Source: Neoconidiobolus thromboides FSU 785
Taxonomy: Eukaryota > Entomophthoromycota > Entomophthoromycetes > Entomophthorales > Neoconidiobolaceae
Length of the DNA stretch: 64,000 nucleotides
Assembly: GCA_025603075.1 (NCBI GenBank)
Contig: MU626375.1
Span: 1-64,000 of the forward strand
Direction of reading: 5' to 3'
Shown here: positions 34,864 through 46,267 of the stretch, piece after piece
Layout: the number at the start of each line of letters is the position of its first letter
Numbering within the stretch: the first letter of the stretch is position 1
The notes under the pieces: generated by a model
Told to the model about the DNA's origin: nothing
Database searches by the model: none
The model's input: only the letters and a program-made list of their open reading frames with translations
Translations under genes and position numbers: made by a program

Positions 34864-36843
34864 ATGAGCTGGCATTTAATCTCTACTAAAATAATTGATA
34901 ATTCAAATATGTCGAGTGATGTATTTTTAAAAATAATGGTAATTTATACTTTCTCATTTAACTTAATTTCATTTAATATACTCTAATATTAACAATTTAG
35001 ACTCAATGGTTAAATGAACCACAACAATTGGCAAAAACTATATTAAGAGGGGAAATTATTTATTCCATAGAAAAAGAAATGGAATCATCATTAAAAGATA
35101 GAATAGATTATCTTAAGGAAAGTATAGTATTACGAAAATTATTACCAAGGTTAACAAAAAAGGATAATTGGATGATACAAAAAGTAGTTACTAAAGAAAT
35201 AAAAGAAGGAAGTAAGACATTATTTTTTAAAAATAAATAAACAATGAAAAAAAGAAGGATTTATTAATATTTATTTTCTTAACTTTTAGTTTGGCAAGTT
35301 GAACACTCACCTATAGATGAAAAAATAGTTCAAGAAGATGGTAATTTGGATAATCAATTTATAGATTTAGATATAACTCAAGAAAAGTTAATTGAATTAC
35401 CTTCTTTTTGTCCAAAAGTAAATAAGTTTTTGTTTAAACAAATAAATTCATGTTAATAAATAATGAGATAATAGGTTAATAGTTATCGAATAATCTATAA
35501 TAATGAATTGAAGAGTGTAACAATGGAATATTTTAATAAATTTAAAGAGATGGAATTAGAGTTATCGGTAATTTATATATCAAGTATTTATTTTGTAAAG
35601 TAAATTTTAATTTTGATATTTATAGCTAAAAATGTTACAAAATTTATTTAATTTATTAATCAAATATATAACAAACCTTTTAAAAGGATATCAAAAGAGA
35701 GTTTATCATGATGTTATTATTGATAAAATAAAATATCAAGATAATTATTTAAAAAATAAAGATAAATTTTTATATTGGGTTAAAAATTGGCCTGAGAGTA
35801 AGTCAAATGTTATTTATAATAAAATAAAACAATATATTAATATATTGTTTATTTCTATTAGATACAGATGCAAGTAAATTTGTATTTGAAGACATTGGTA
35901 TTGCTACTTTTTTAAATTTATTATTTGAAAGGTAATAATAATATATAATATTAATATTAATATTAATATTAATACTATAAATAGACCTTCTACCTTTATT
36001 GATTTGGGATGTGGTAATGGTCTATTAGTTCATTTATTAAATCAATTGGGACATCAAGGTCAAGGAATTGATTTAGTAAAAAGAAAAATTTGGGATTTAT
36101 TTAAAGAAGATAAATTAATTTGTAAGTTAAGTTATTATTATTATTATTATTACATTAATATATATTATTATATTATTATATTATTATATTAATAAATTTA
36201 TTATTTAATTATAGGTCGAACATTAATCCCTAATAAGGAACAATTTATTGAGACTTGGTTGATTGGTAATCATTGTGATGAACTATCCCCTTGGATACCT
36301 ATTATGGCAAATAATTCTAGTTATGAAACAAAGTAATAATTTAATTATATATTAGTTTAATTTAGTTATATTTAATAATAATATATTTAAGGTTTATAAT
36401 AATACCATGTTGTTTTTATAATTTGAATGGTACACGATATCAACATTTAAAAAAAAAAGAAAATATTGGTAAGTTTAAATAGAAGAGAATTAAGAATATA
36501 ATATAATATTAACTATTTTATTTTATTTTATTTTAGGAAATTATGAAAATTATATTAATTATTTAATTGAAATTATAAAACTATGTGGCTATATACCAGA
36601 GAAAGAATATTTAAGAATACCATCTACAAAAAATGTTTGTTTAATTGGGAGAAATCGAAGTTTTAAAAAAGGTAAATTATTATATTTATAATAATAATAA
36701 TAATATTTGTTTATTTATTTTAATATTATTTAGATGATATTATAGAATCTAATAGAATTAATAATAATATAAAAGAATTATTAAAAGATGTAAATTTTCA
36801 ACCTAGAATTAATAAAAATACAACTAATAATCAACGCCATTAA
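34864..36843 (+). CDS. TRM44: tRNA(Ser) Um44 2'-O-methyltransferase
   Basis: Eleven exons: 34864-34938, 35001-35211, 35290-35417, 35475-35567, 35626-35797, 35862-35931, 35985-36121, 36215-36332, 36392-36468, 36537-36671, 36734-36843. The frame holds through all ten introns (53-93 bp), giving 441 residues, shorter than yeast Trm44 (567). It methylates the ribose of U44 in tRNA-Ser using S-adenosylmethionine, in the cytoplasm. Recognition: WPENTDASKFVFEDIGIA, the SAM-binding DLGCGNGLLVHLL (from residue 256), ETWLIGNHCDELSPWIPI, the IIPCCFY block and LRIPSTKNVCLIGRNR. Intron 6 contains AATATT repeats and intron 7 ATT repeats. It follows POL3 on the same strand by 422 bp and converges with the J-protein gene. 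Confidence 0.9.
35938..35972. repeat. AATATT-type microsatellite in TRM44 intron 6
   Basis: About five tandem units of TTAATA/AATATT inside intron 35932-35984; the splice signals flank it unchanged. Confidence 0.8.
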
Positions 36844-36946
36844 AAATATAAATAAAATATAGAGATTGATATTATATAGTATATTGCCCCACTTTTTATT
36901 ACTTTTCATATTATTATTAACTATACAAATATCATTTAACTTAACT

Positions 36947-37591
36947 TTATTTTCCTTTTTTATGATATTCATTATTATTATTATTACTCAATTTAGAAAC
37001 AATGAACCAACAGGAACACATCATAACAAATACTGAAGTCATTCTACCCCAAACATGAGAAGAAGTCTCAATATTAGGTCGTTCATCTTGATGATATCGA
37101 TTTTGAAATCGAAATGGTGTATTTCCAATTCCACTCCCACTTCCGCTACTATATCCATGCATATCTTCATATTCTCCTTGATTGTACTCTTTTCCCATTT
37201 GATTTCCATCTTTAAATGTATTCTTTTGATGATATGGTTTTGTTTTTCCATACTGAGCTGTAGGTTTTTGTCGATAACGAAATCGGTTACTAAATGCTTG
37301 TTCTTTTGAATAATTATGAGAAATAAAACTTCGATCATAATCTAAACGTTTTGTGTCATCACTAAGTATTGAGTAGGCTTCATTGATTTTTAAAAAATGG
37401 GCATGGGCAGATTCATTATTAGGGTTTTTGTCCGGATGATATTGCATCGATAAACGGTAGAATGAAGTTTTGATTTCTGATTTGGTTGAGGTTTTTTTTA
37501 TTTTTAATAAGTCATAATAATTTTCGGAAGGCTTACTGCTATACAATCGTAGAGATAAATGTTGAATTGGACGATAAAATTTAGTTAACAT
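36947..37591 (-). CDS. Mitochondrial J-domain protein, DNAJC30-like
   Basis: 214 residues. The first 20 or so are basic and hydroxylated without acids (MLTKFYRPIQHLSLRLYSSK), as in mitochondrial import signals. A J-domain follows at about 24-86 with the HPD triad at 52-54 needed to stimulate Hsp70. A polar middle rich in Gly, Ser, Asn and Gln leads to one hydrophobic span at about 183-201 and a short basic tail. N-terminal J-domain plus a single C-terminal span matches the DNAJC30 layout of the inner mitochondrial membrane. That relationship is inferred from order of parts only. It converges with TRM44 (103 bp between stops) and shares 405 bp of upstream DNA with the divergent secreted-protein gene. 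Confidence 0.85.
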   Translation of the reverse strand: MLTKFYRPIQHLSLRLYSSKPSENYYDLLKIKKTSTKSEIKTSFYRLSMQYHPDKNPNNESAHAHFLKINEAYSILSDDTKRLDYDRSFISHNYSKEQAFSNRFRYRQKPTAQYGKTKPYHQKNTFKDGNQMGKEYNQGEYEDMHGYSSGSGSGIGNTPFRFQNRYHQDERPNIETSSHVWGRMTSVFVMMCSCWFIVSKLSNNNNNEYHKKGK

Positions 37592-37996
37592 TTTTTTTGA
37601 TTTTTTTGAAACTTTGGAATAAATGTAGAATATTGAATTTTAATAAAATAAGAGTTAGACTTTTAATAAAATTGATTAGTCTAATTAAAGTTTGAGTTTT
37701 GCAATTTTTAAGAAATTATAGTAAGTTTGATTCTTAAATTTATAGTTAATTCTTAACTCATAATTAATTCTATTAAAATTATCAATGACTCATTATTAAA
37801 TTAAACTGATGATAAATTAAAAATAGAAATTCCAATCCAAAAGAATAGTAATATTCAACTACTCAATTGTACTCCAATGAAAACATAAAACTTGTTTTTA
37901 AGTCGATCTCAAAAACTAAATTAATTTAAAAATCATATCAACACAGCAAAACTATTTTTCAATAAATTAACTAACTAACCTCACCATAAATTTATA
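37592..37996. promoter_or_regulatory. Divergent promoter region
   Basis: 405 bp between divergent start codons (37591 leftward, 37997 rightward); it must carry both promoters. No individual site is clear. Confidence 0.5.
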
Positions 37997-38290
37997 ATGT
38001 TACTACAACTTATAACCTTATATCTATTAATTACCACCACCTTCTCACAATGTCCTTTACCAATTGAAAAATGTCGTTACCTATCCAATTACCGCTGCCT
38101 CCCCACACAGGAACCATGTAGTCCATGTTGGTTACGACCAAAAAGTAAGCATAATCGAAGAGATTATTGGAGATGTGTAAGAATGCGAGACAATGGCGAA
38201 TGTCCAGAGTATCCAGAATTATATGATTTAAAAAAAGATTGTAAGAATATAACGTATCCTAAAGTCCCTCCTTTGGGAAAGTATTGGTGA
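37997..38290 (+). CDS. Small secreted Cys-rich protein
   Basis: 97 residues. Residues 1-18 are a secretion signal (MLLQLITLYLLITTTFSQ). The mature chain has eight Cys (19, 26, 34, 41, 44, 60, 69, 82), an even number fitting disulfides, and is basic in the middle (RPKSKHNRRDYWR). The pattern C-P-x5-C, P-C-W and W-x-C matches the partial protein at the left window edge, so they look like one family, although I cannot name it. Codon use is more C-rich than neighbouring intergenic DNA, a mark of a living gene. Candidate roles such as effector or cell-wall protein are only suggestions. Confidence 0.75.
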   Translation: MLLQLITLYLLITTTFSQCPLPIEKCRYLSNYRCLPTQEPCSPCWLRPKSKHNRRDYWRCVRMRDNGECPEYPELYDLKKDCKNITYPKVPPLGKYW

Positions 38291-39036
38291 ATCGAGAGTG
38301 AAAGCGGAAAGGGATGTAAATGGAGGCATAAATGAACGATATCATTTTATAAAGGAATGATGAGGTAATTAATTGTGACTGTTTTTGTTTTAATTTTTAA
38401 GTTACTAGTTTACTGCCTGGATTTCAGATTTTTTTTATGTTGAAGAAAGGGACCAATTAGAAATGAAATAAGTTAATGGGATGAAAACTCAAAAATTATA
38501 TAAAATTCAACTTTTAGTTTTAATTTAATAAAAAATAATAATATACTAATTATAAAAAGGTATAATATTTAACTTTCTTAATTTTTGTTATCTTATTTAT
38601 TGTTTTTCTATCTCTTGTTTTATAATATATTTTAAAATATATTTAATAAATAAAAAGAAGCTTTATAAAATCTATTTCTAATAAGTTCAATTTCAAAGAA
38701 TTTTTCTAATTTATTAGTCAAAAAAATAAAAGGGGTTGAACTAATTAGAAACTTTGATTCTACCTAGTTAAATTCTAGATTTATTCTATCATAATTAAAT
38801 ATTTAAGTAGAAATAATTAGACTAATTTATTAAATTAGTAATAAGATTATAAGTATATTTTAACAATAACTAATTATAAAAATATTAATATTAATAAATG
38901 CTATTTAATTATGAATAACTCTGTGTTTTTAGTTTTAGTATAATAAAATATAAAAACAAGTCTAAAATGATGTATAGTTTTTAATTAACAACCAATTCTT
39001 AAAGTATCACTTTTGCTTCTACATTTAATATAATGA
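38291..39036. other. AT-rich intergenic DNA
   Basis: 3' flank of the secreted-protein gene and AT-rich DNA; nothing further seen. Confidence 0.4.
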
Positions 39037-39141
39037 TATGGGGATGTTTTTTTTGGTTTTATTACTTTTTCCATTTTTTAAGTGCTATTTGAGCGGAAAA
39101 AGTGTTAGTAAAACTCTCAAATAATAAAATATATCCCCATA
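39037..39141 (-). mobile_element. MITE-like element, copy O
   Basis: TATGGGGATGTTTTTTTTGG to ATATCCCCATA, near-consensus interior with AAGTGCTATTTGAGCGGAAA. Confidence 0.9.
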
Positions 39142-39936
39142 TAATAAGTTTATCAATAGTTATACAAAAGTAACTGAAATAATAGAACACGTAATATTAA
39201 AATGACAGCACAAATATACCATATAACGTGTGGACTCTTTAACAAATTATTTTCATTATTTATGCTATTTATAATGGTATTTTATAATAATAAAATATTT
39301 TGTTTTTTAAAATACTAGAATAACTTTAATAAAAATCCTTAAGATTAATTATGTAATGAAAACAGGCTCCAGTTGAATTAATTATATGTGTTATTAGAAA
39401 CTATTATAATCATTAAATTAAGTAAAAAATAATCCATTTCTACCATATTTAGCTTCGATTATTAGGTTTATTGTATGTGCTTTTTAAATGAAAAACTATA
39501 TATAACCAAATATCAAATTATAGTATGATAATATATTGTCACTTAAATAATTAAGCTTGAAAACATAACATCATAAGACTTTAAGGCTCTAAAAAAAGAA
39601 ATAATGGTATTGCTGTTCTTACATAAATAAAAAAAGATTAAAAATTGTAATTGTATAATATTATCATCAACTTTAGAAGATTAGTTTTTAATATTTCTAT
39701 CTAATATATTTTATATTTAATAACAAATAATAAATAAATCCTTCATTTGCTCTGGTTTATAATATAAACTAAAGATAATTATTTCATCATAAAATTACTG
39801 TGACTAATGATCATAGTCAAAGAGCCATCATATTTTAAATATTTTAATAATATTTTTTTTTAATAAAAAGACGATTAACCAGACTTGCAATACAATTAAG
39901 TACTAAATCTAAAATAATAACAATTCAAAGTAATTA
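39142..39936. other. AT-rich intergenic DNA
   Basis: No gene, RNA or repeat copy that I can support. Confidence 0.4.
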
Positions 39937-40041
39937 CATGGGGATGATTTTTTTTGATTTCATTATTTTTTCCATCTTTAAGCACTATTTGGGCGGAAAG
40001 ATTGTTAATAAAATTCTTAAACACAAAAGTACATCTCCATA
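39937..40041 (-). mobile_element. MITE-like element, copy P
   Basis: CATGGGGATGATTTTTTTTG to CATCTCCATA; interior AAGCACTATTTGGGCGGAAA. It lies 185 bp before the GH25 pseudogene. Confidence 0.9.
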
Positions 40042-40225
40042 TGATCTAAAATAACCTAAGTTTTATTTGAACGTATCCTTTTATTTAACAAGGCATCAAG
40101 TAATTTAATGTTGAATATTTATATCATTTTCAAAACACTTGAATTGATATTATTTTATAAGCTAGCTATAAAATCGAATAATATAAATACCCTTGTTCTA
40201 CAAATATTATGATTATAAACTCAGA

Positions 40226-40859
40226 ATGAATAGTTTCATTATTCATTGTTAATACACCTATTGACATTGCTGCTATAGCTTCAGTTAATCCAAAAGGAAT
40301 TAAAGTAAGTAGATGACAATCAGATATTAATTGGAATAGCATCAAATCAAATAAAGTTGAATTTGCTTATACCAAAGCTACTGAAAATACTACATATAAG
40401 AGTCCTAAGTTTGGTTCACAATAGACAAATGCTACTAAAGTAGGCTTGACTCGTGGAAGTTATTACTTTGATCGTCCTGTTGATTCATCAAGTGTTGCAC
40501 AAACCAATTATTTTGTGGCTAATAGAGATGGTTAGAGTGCTGATGGGATAAGTTTACCAGGCACTCTTGGCCTTGAAGCTGGTTGTATTGGTTTATCCCA
40601 TGCTAGTATGGTTAATTGGATTAAATATTTTAGTACTATTTATCATTCCAAAACTAGTAGACGTCCAGTGATTTATATTATTACAGATTGGTGCATTGAA
40701 TGTACTAGTAACCTTTCTACTTTTTCTAGCGACAAACCGTTATGAGTTTCTCATTGGGAAAGTCCGCCGGGTATTTCACCGAATGGTTGGGCTTATCATA
40801 TTTTTTGGGAATATACTGGTATAGGATCAAACACTGGTGATCAAGATAACTTCACTTAA
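40226..40859 (+). pseudogene. GH25 (Chalaropsis-type) lysozyme pseudogene
   Basis: From 40251 one frame runs about 200 codons with clear GH25 order: PKGIKVSR-QSDINWNSIKS, then FAYTKATENTTYKSPKFGSQ, GLTRGSYYFDRP, SADGISLPGTLGLE, VIYIITDWCIEC, and the end block GWAYHIFWEYTG...GDQDNF. Four stops interrupt it (TGA 40314, TAG 40422, TAG 40533, TGA 40743), at sites where Trp or Tyr is usual. The short signal-like start (ATG 40226) is one base out of frame. The catalytic D-x-E of the family reads G-L-E here, so the first acid is also lost. GH25 enzymes cut bacterial peptidoglycan and are secreted; many fungi carry them, often thought to come from bacteria. Confidence 0.85.
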
Positions 40860-41687
40860 AAGATTTACTATTACATGATAAAGATTATAGTTAAATATCC
40901 ATTTTTTAAAAATTTTGTATTTCATTAAGTTATTTATTCATACTTAAAACGTATATACTATTTATTCGTATTATAATGTTTATATGATCCCTTTCAAGCT
41001 TTACATAAATTTAGTATTTATTAATCAAATGTAATAATCCTAAGGTACTGTTTATTTCAATCCCAAGTCTTATAAATGTATAATAGCGTTATAAAATTTA
41101 AATGGGTAAATGCCTTTACCTTAAATTATGAAGGTTGTTTTTAACCATAAAAAAATCAAAGTTGTTCAGCTCTATAATCACCTAAAATAGTCTCTCTCTC
41201 TTTTCGTACTTATTAATTGTAAATATTTTATAATTATCTTAAAGCGTTAAATAGTGTCTAATAATCTGGATAAAAGAGTTATAAAATAACCAACTCAATA
41301 TTATAGTTCTATATTGTTTATGAATCTTGAAATATTGAGTTGCTAAATCTTTAAAAAATGATTTTCCTCCTATTTTGACATGAATAATGAAAAACTGTAA
41401 CTTACTAAATTTAGCCCTAAAAAATTATGCAAATGTTCTTTTAGTTATACCTCTAATTAATGTTTTTTAAAATTTTATGTTATATAAAAAGTAGACAAAT
41501 GCTGAGATTAAAGTCGCTTCCTTATTAGCAAACTGAGTGCTTTTATCACAAGCTTAGTCATTATTGATTTTTATTATTCTTTTACCTTATATTATAAACA
41601 TTCATTCATTCATTCACAGCTTAAATTTACTGTATTTCAACAAACTAAAAATCAAATTAAACAAACATAAAAATAATTTATTATAAA
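40860..41687. other. Intergenic DNA
   Basis: No supported gene; 3' flanks of the GH25 relic and of the leftward gene. Confidence 0.4.
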
Positions 41688-43537
41688 CTAAACAATATTA
41701 GTTTTTTGAAGGAAAGGAACCCATTCATTCTCGTATTGAATCCAATGTCCTGGATCCCTACTAATCATAGCTAAATGATCCCAACAAATCTTTTGTCTTT
41801 TCCCAGGATAAAAGCCAGCAGTTTCTTGGACATCGGATCCATGAATATATTTAATGCAAAGTGGACAGTCATCATTTGGTGCAACATAATCATGACTAAA
41901 TTTCTGTGGTCGAGGTGTCATTAACTTTATAGCTGGATCTTGATATTCCAACCTTAAAGTACCGAGATCAATAAGACCATTAATTCGATCCTTAATATAA
42001 TTAACATCCAATATTGGGCGTCCAATTAAATTTAATTCAACTTGATTTCTTTTCTCCTCTTTTCTTGCCTCTCTTTCTTCATACTCCTCCTCTCTATCTA
42101 CACTTTCATGGAAGGTTACCCTTTTTTTACATATGTTATACCTTTTTTCTTTAACCAAACATGACTTTAATTTTATTTCTATTAAAATATTAATTAATTA
42201 ATGCATGATTTTCATATTATCTTACCTTTTTTAACTGTAATTTTAATTTTTCCGTCAACTCCGTGACCATTTTTTTCTCCATTAATACCACCTTGATCAA
42301 TTTTTCTCTCATTAGAGTTTGGCCTATCTGAGCTCATTCTCTGAGTATTTTTATAGTTGGACTCATTTTGATTAGTTGAAGTAAAGTGGGTTGGAGAAAT
42401 GGATCCATCTTTAAGAGATACATTATCAGCAACAAACTTCTCAAAGATGCCTTTAATTTGAACGTTGAATTGCTTAAACATAGATTTACTGGGGCTTAAA
42501 CTTTGAATAGTATCTGATACAGTTTTTACATCCGAATCTCCTTTTTTATACATTTCTAGTTTAACTTTTTTAGTAATTAATGTGTTCTCTTCTTCATATT
42601 GTGATATTCTTTTTTTATGCTCAAGTTCTCTTTTATGAGGCAAAATATGTTTCTTTATTATTTCAAGTACATTTGGAATTTCCGCATCTTTAAGATAAGC
42701 TGAATAAATCTTTGGTCTTCGAATTACGTGTTGATGTAATGCCCTATTAGTCTTGCAACGAGTATTTCGCTTTTGATTAGTATTGAAGCTCTGGTAAAGT
42801 TCATAGGCCCTATTTACGTTTTTACGACAATAGGAATGATAAACTATACTACCTGCTTGTCGAATCAAGAGCGCTTTGTCATCAAATGATTTTATTATCA
42901 TCTGATCAATTTTCATATGGTTCATTTCAATAAAATCATCATCAGCAAGCTTGATAATATACTCAAGTAAGAACACATACCTCAACCGGAGATTAGGACA
43001 TTTAATAGAGAAACCAGATTCAACGTATCTGAATATTAATTCCTTATTATTCATGAACTCCAATTCCATAAAGTAAATGAGAAACTGATAGCACGTTCCA
43101 ATGCTGGCATTATAGTTTTCCACTTTATAAAAATCCTTATTAAGTGCAAAAAAGAGACATTTAAATAATATATAAATATGAACTTTAATAAGGTCATAAT
43201 AATCTTCATACAAAATGAATATAAACCTTAAAGCATATAAATTAAATACTTCATCTTCACACCTTATCATCTTTCCTATAGCTTTAACTATTAATTCGAT
43301 ATATTTTTCATAATTAGGATACGTCTTAATAACACCATGTTTAAAATAAGCTTCAAGGGTCAAAAATATCATCCTATAGATCCCAGAGTGAATGTCAACA
43401 ATACTTTCATAAAATCTATTAAATGTATCTAAAAGCTTTGTGACATCATCTTTTTCTTTTTGAGTGGTAATAGCACGAAAGCATGTTGGTCTAGTGTTGA
43501 CTTCTACCGCAAGATCAAATTGGTTTTGTATAGACAT
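41688..43537 (-). CDS. Unknown helical protein with RVxF motif and Cys/His cluster, two exons
   Basis: Exon 1 43537-42226, exon 2 42178-41688; the 47-bp intron has donor GTAAGA and acceptor TTTTAATAG, and the joined frame gives 600 residues. The ATG at 43537 is the first usable start. Residues up to about 250 look like successive amphipathic helices, in the manner of HEAT/ARM repeats (KYIELIVKAIGKMI, LRLRYVFLLEYIIKLA). A basic, low-order stretch follows. In exon 2 KKRVTF (residues 455-460) fits the RVxF docking motif for protein phosphatase 1. C542, C545, H550, C569 and H572 (CPLC...H...C..H) could bind zinc. I do not recognise the family; a scaffold or phosphatase adaptor is a guess. Confidence 0.7.
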
Positions 43538-45350
43538 TTGAAACAAAACTAAACTGTTTTTTTCTTACACCTGTTCTATAATTTATTCTCATCTTCGGAT
43601 TGCTTTAATTGATTCTATCCAATTACATTAAAAAAGCTGTAATCGTAATAGATTAAACAAATCATTTGTTAAAGTTAAATGGTCAGGGATATAACGTTTT
43701 AACCCATAATAATAGTTAACTAAAAACATTAATATTTCATTTTGTTAGTTTTGAACTTATTTTATAGAATGTAATATAAAACTATTATTTTAATATGATA
43801 TAAAATAGCAGATAAATATATATCTTCATCTACTTTAAATATGTTTATAAATATGAAGTATTATTCAAATGTAGAACCTTAAAATTGTTATTTAAAAGCA
43901 AAGTAACTATTGGTCAAAATGAGATTAATGTAATATTCAAAAAAAACTTTCAATTTAACTAGAATAAATATTGGAGATAATTTGGGTAAAATTCCGGTAT
44001 AAAAAGGTCAATAACCCTTCAAAGTCAACCAATGATACTTATATATTTATATTAAATATGTCAATGACGATATATGATTATATACTACCCAAGTAATTTT
44101 CATCCTATCTAGTTATTCACTCCACATGATTAAAAATAGCTTTTAATTTTTTTTAAAGCCTATTTATAAACAACTTAATAATTCAGTTACTCCTAAAACA
44201 CTTTTCTATCACTAAATTTATAACTCTGTCTTACAGCGTATATTTTATGATATAACTAATTTCCTTTAACCAGAACAAATTGCTATCTAAAGAGTTAATT
44301 GTTTTAAAATTGCGAGAATACTGAAACCAAATATCAAAGACAACAGCTGTGCGCCAAGAAAAGGTTACAAATTCCTAGTTTCTTTGATATCTGTTATTTT
44401 ATTTAGAAAATAAAACAAACTTAATATATTTTTACGTAGAGATAGGGGTATCATGATTGAAACTTGTAGTAAAAAGGACAAATACTTATAAAGGGGGTTT
44501 ATTCTTTTAAAAATATAAGTTTTGAACATATAGCGTGAATCATTAAATAATTTAGATGGCATAATTGATCCATGTTTTTACGTTTTAAACCTATTCTAAG
44601 TCCTGATAAATGCAGTTCTATTACTATGATAAATAATTATTAAGCTATTTAAGTAAAATGAATACGTATTTTATATTTTATTTTTAGCTTTATAAACTGA
44701 AAGAATTTTGAAAAACTATATTGAATATAACTGAGTAATTCAAATACTTTTAAATTATAAACTATAAAGAAAACTACAAGTAAAGCTTTGGACTAAAGTT
44801 TACCTAATCAGCTTTATTAACATCCTCTTAAACCGGGCTATTGAGAGCTCTATTATTTATCCATTCTCAATATAACCACTAGATAATAAAGTTTTCAGCT
44901 TTCAAAATAAAGTGGAAATGAAACTAGCTAAGAGAACTTCCAATTAAAATAATATCAAGGACTAACCATAGCATTTAATATGTATTATAGTAACTATCAT
45001 ATTATTAGTTTTCCAGAAGTTCGAAATATTTAAATTAAAAGATTATATAAACAATGAAGTGTCTTTTTGATTATTTCGAAATATTTATATTGTAAACTAT
45101 TATTGTATTTTTACTTAATGAAATCAGTACAATGTTGATATGAGGTAAAAATGGAGGATATGTAATAATTAGAAAAAGAACATTATTTAGGTGGAATCAG
45201 ATATTCACTATCATCCGATTACTTCATGACGTTCAACAAGGAAGTATTTACATTAAGTTTAAAAAAAGATTTCAAATTATTTGCAAATGTAGCACTATCG
45301 AAAAGAAGGAACAGAATCAATACTCTATTGGGATTATCAAATGGGAATAT
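43538..45350. other. Long AT-rich intergenic DNA
   Basis: About 1.8 kb. A 65-codon leftward frame (44365-44562) has no family features and is not accepted as a gene. Nothing else seen. Confidence 0.4.
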
Positions 45351-45455
45351 ATTGGGAGTGTTTTTTTTGGCTTCATTACTTTTTCCATCTTTTAAGCGCT
45401 ATTTGCGTGGAAAATTTGGTAATAAAATTCTTAAACACAAAAATACATCCTCGTA
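45351..45455 (-). mobile_element. MITE-like element, copy Q
   Basis: ATTGGGAGTGTTTTTTTTGG to CATCCTCGTA. An open frame (45226-45495) reads through it, so the frame is not a real gene. Confidence 0.85.
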
Positions 45456-46163
45456 TTTAGTATTGGAAATGAAAAGGAACATAAAACAATATTAGGTTTT
45501 TATTACAACATGGGTAATCTAGGGCCTGTTTTAAATTGTCTTGGCACTAGAGATGATAAATGGTGTGACGGATGTATTATAACAGGGATATATAGCGGAT
45601 TTAATGTATCAATTGTAAATATTGGGTTTCATACACAAGAATGTTCTACATCACAGAATAAAAAAAATTTAACTCGATTTTATATTTCTAGATCCTTTCA
45701 CTACTCTGGGTCAAGCATAGTTATAATACTCTTAAACTAATTTGATATTAAAATAAAGTAGCTAAAAGTAATCTATACCCCAATAAGAAATGTTTATTTT
45801 AAATGATAATTTATATTACTTCGAAATACCAATAAGTAGACAATCAAGTACAGCCCATGATTAAAAACTTCACATAAATTAAATTTAAAAGTACATGCTA
45901 CGAAGGCATATATACTGAATTTAAAAGGTTATTTTTAGTGTGGATTTCCAAAACTAGACTGATTAATTTATTTTATCAGATTAGAAGAAATAAAGAAAGT
46001 AATCGAGATTTACACATTAAAATTTGACCTATTTTTGTTTGAAAAAGTTAATACAAATCATATTCAATCATCGGGGATGCTTTGCTAGATATAAAACCTA
46101 TACAATAAAAAAACTAGGTAATCAACTTGGTAATATTAATGCTGGGGTGCTTCAGAAAATACA
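45456..46163. other. Intergenic DNA with a possible gene fragment
   Basis: A 76-codon frame at 45510-45740 (NCLGTRDDKWCDGC...) has an unusual content of Gly, Cys and Trp for such AT-rich DNA and may be a gene relic, but no family was recognised. Confidence 0.3.
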
Positions 46164-46267
46164 TATAGGCATGTATTTTTGTATTTAAGAATTTTATTAA
46201 CAGTTTTTTCACTCAAATAGCGTTTAAAAGATGGAAAAAATAATGAAGCCAAAAAAACATCCCCATA
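46164..46267 (+). mobile_element. MITE-like element, copy R
   Basis: TATAGGCATGTATTTTTGTA to ACATCCCCATA, interior CTCAAATAGCGTTTAAAAGA. Confidence 0.9.

Noticed and set aside
40226-40859. Stop-codon reassignment to explain the GH25 frame
   Set aside because: TGA and TAG both occur, standard stops end the other genes, and the catalytic Asp is also lost; decay fits better.
44365-44562. 65-codon leftward frame
   Set aside because: No domain, signal or conserved feature; chance frame in AT-rich DNA is likely.
45226-45495. 89-codon open frame
   Set aside because: It reads straight through MITE-like copy Q; the middle third is element sequence.
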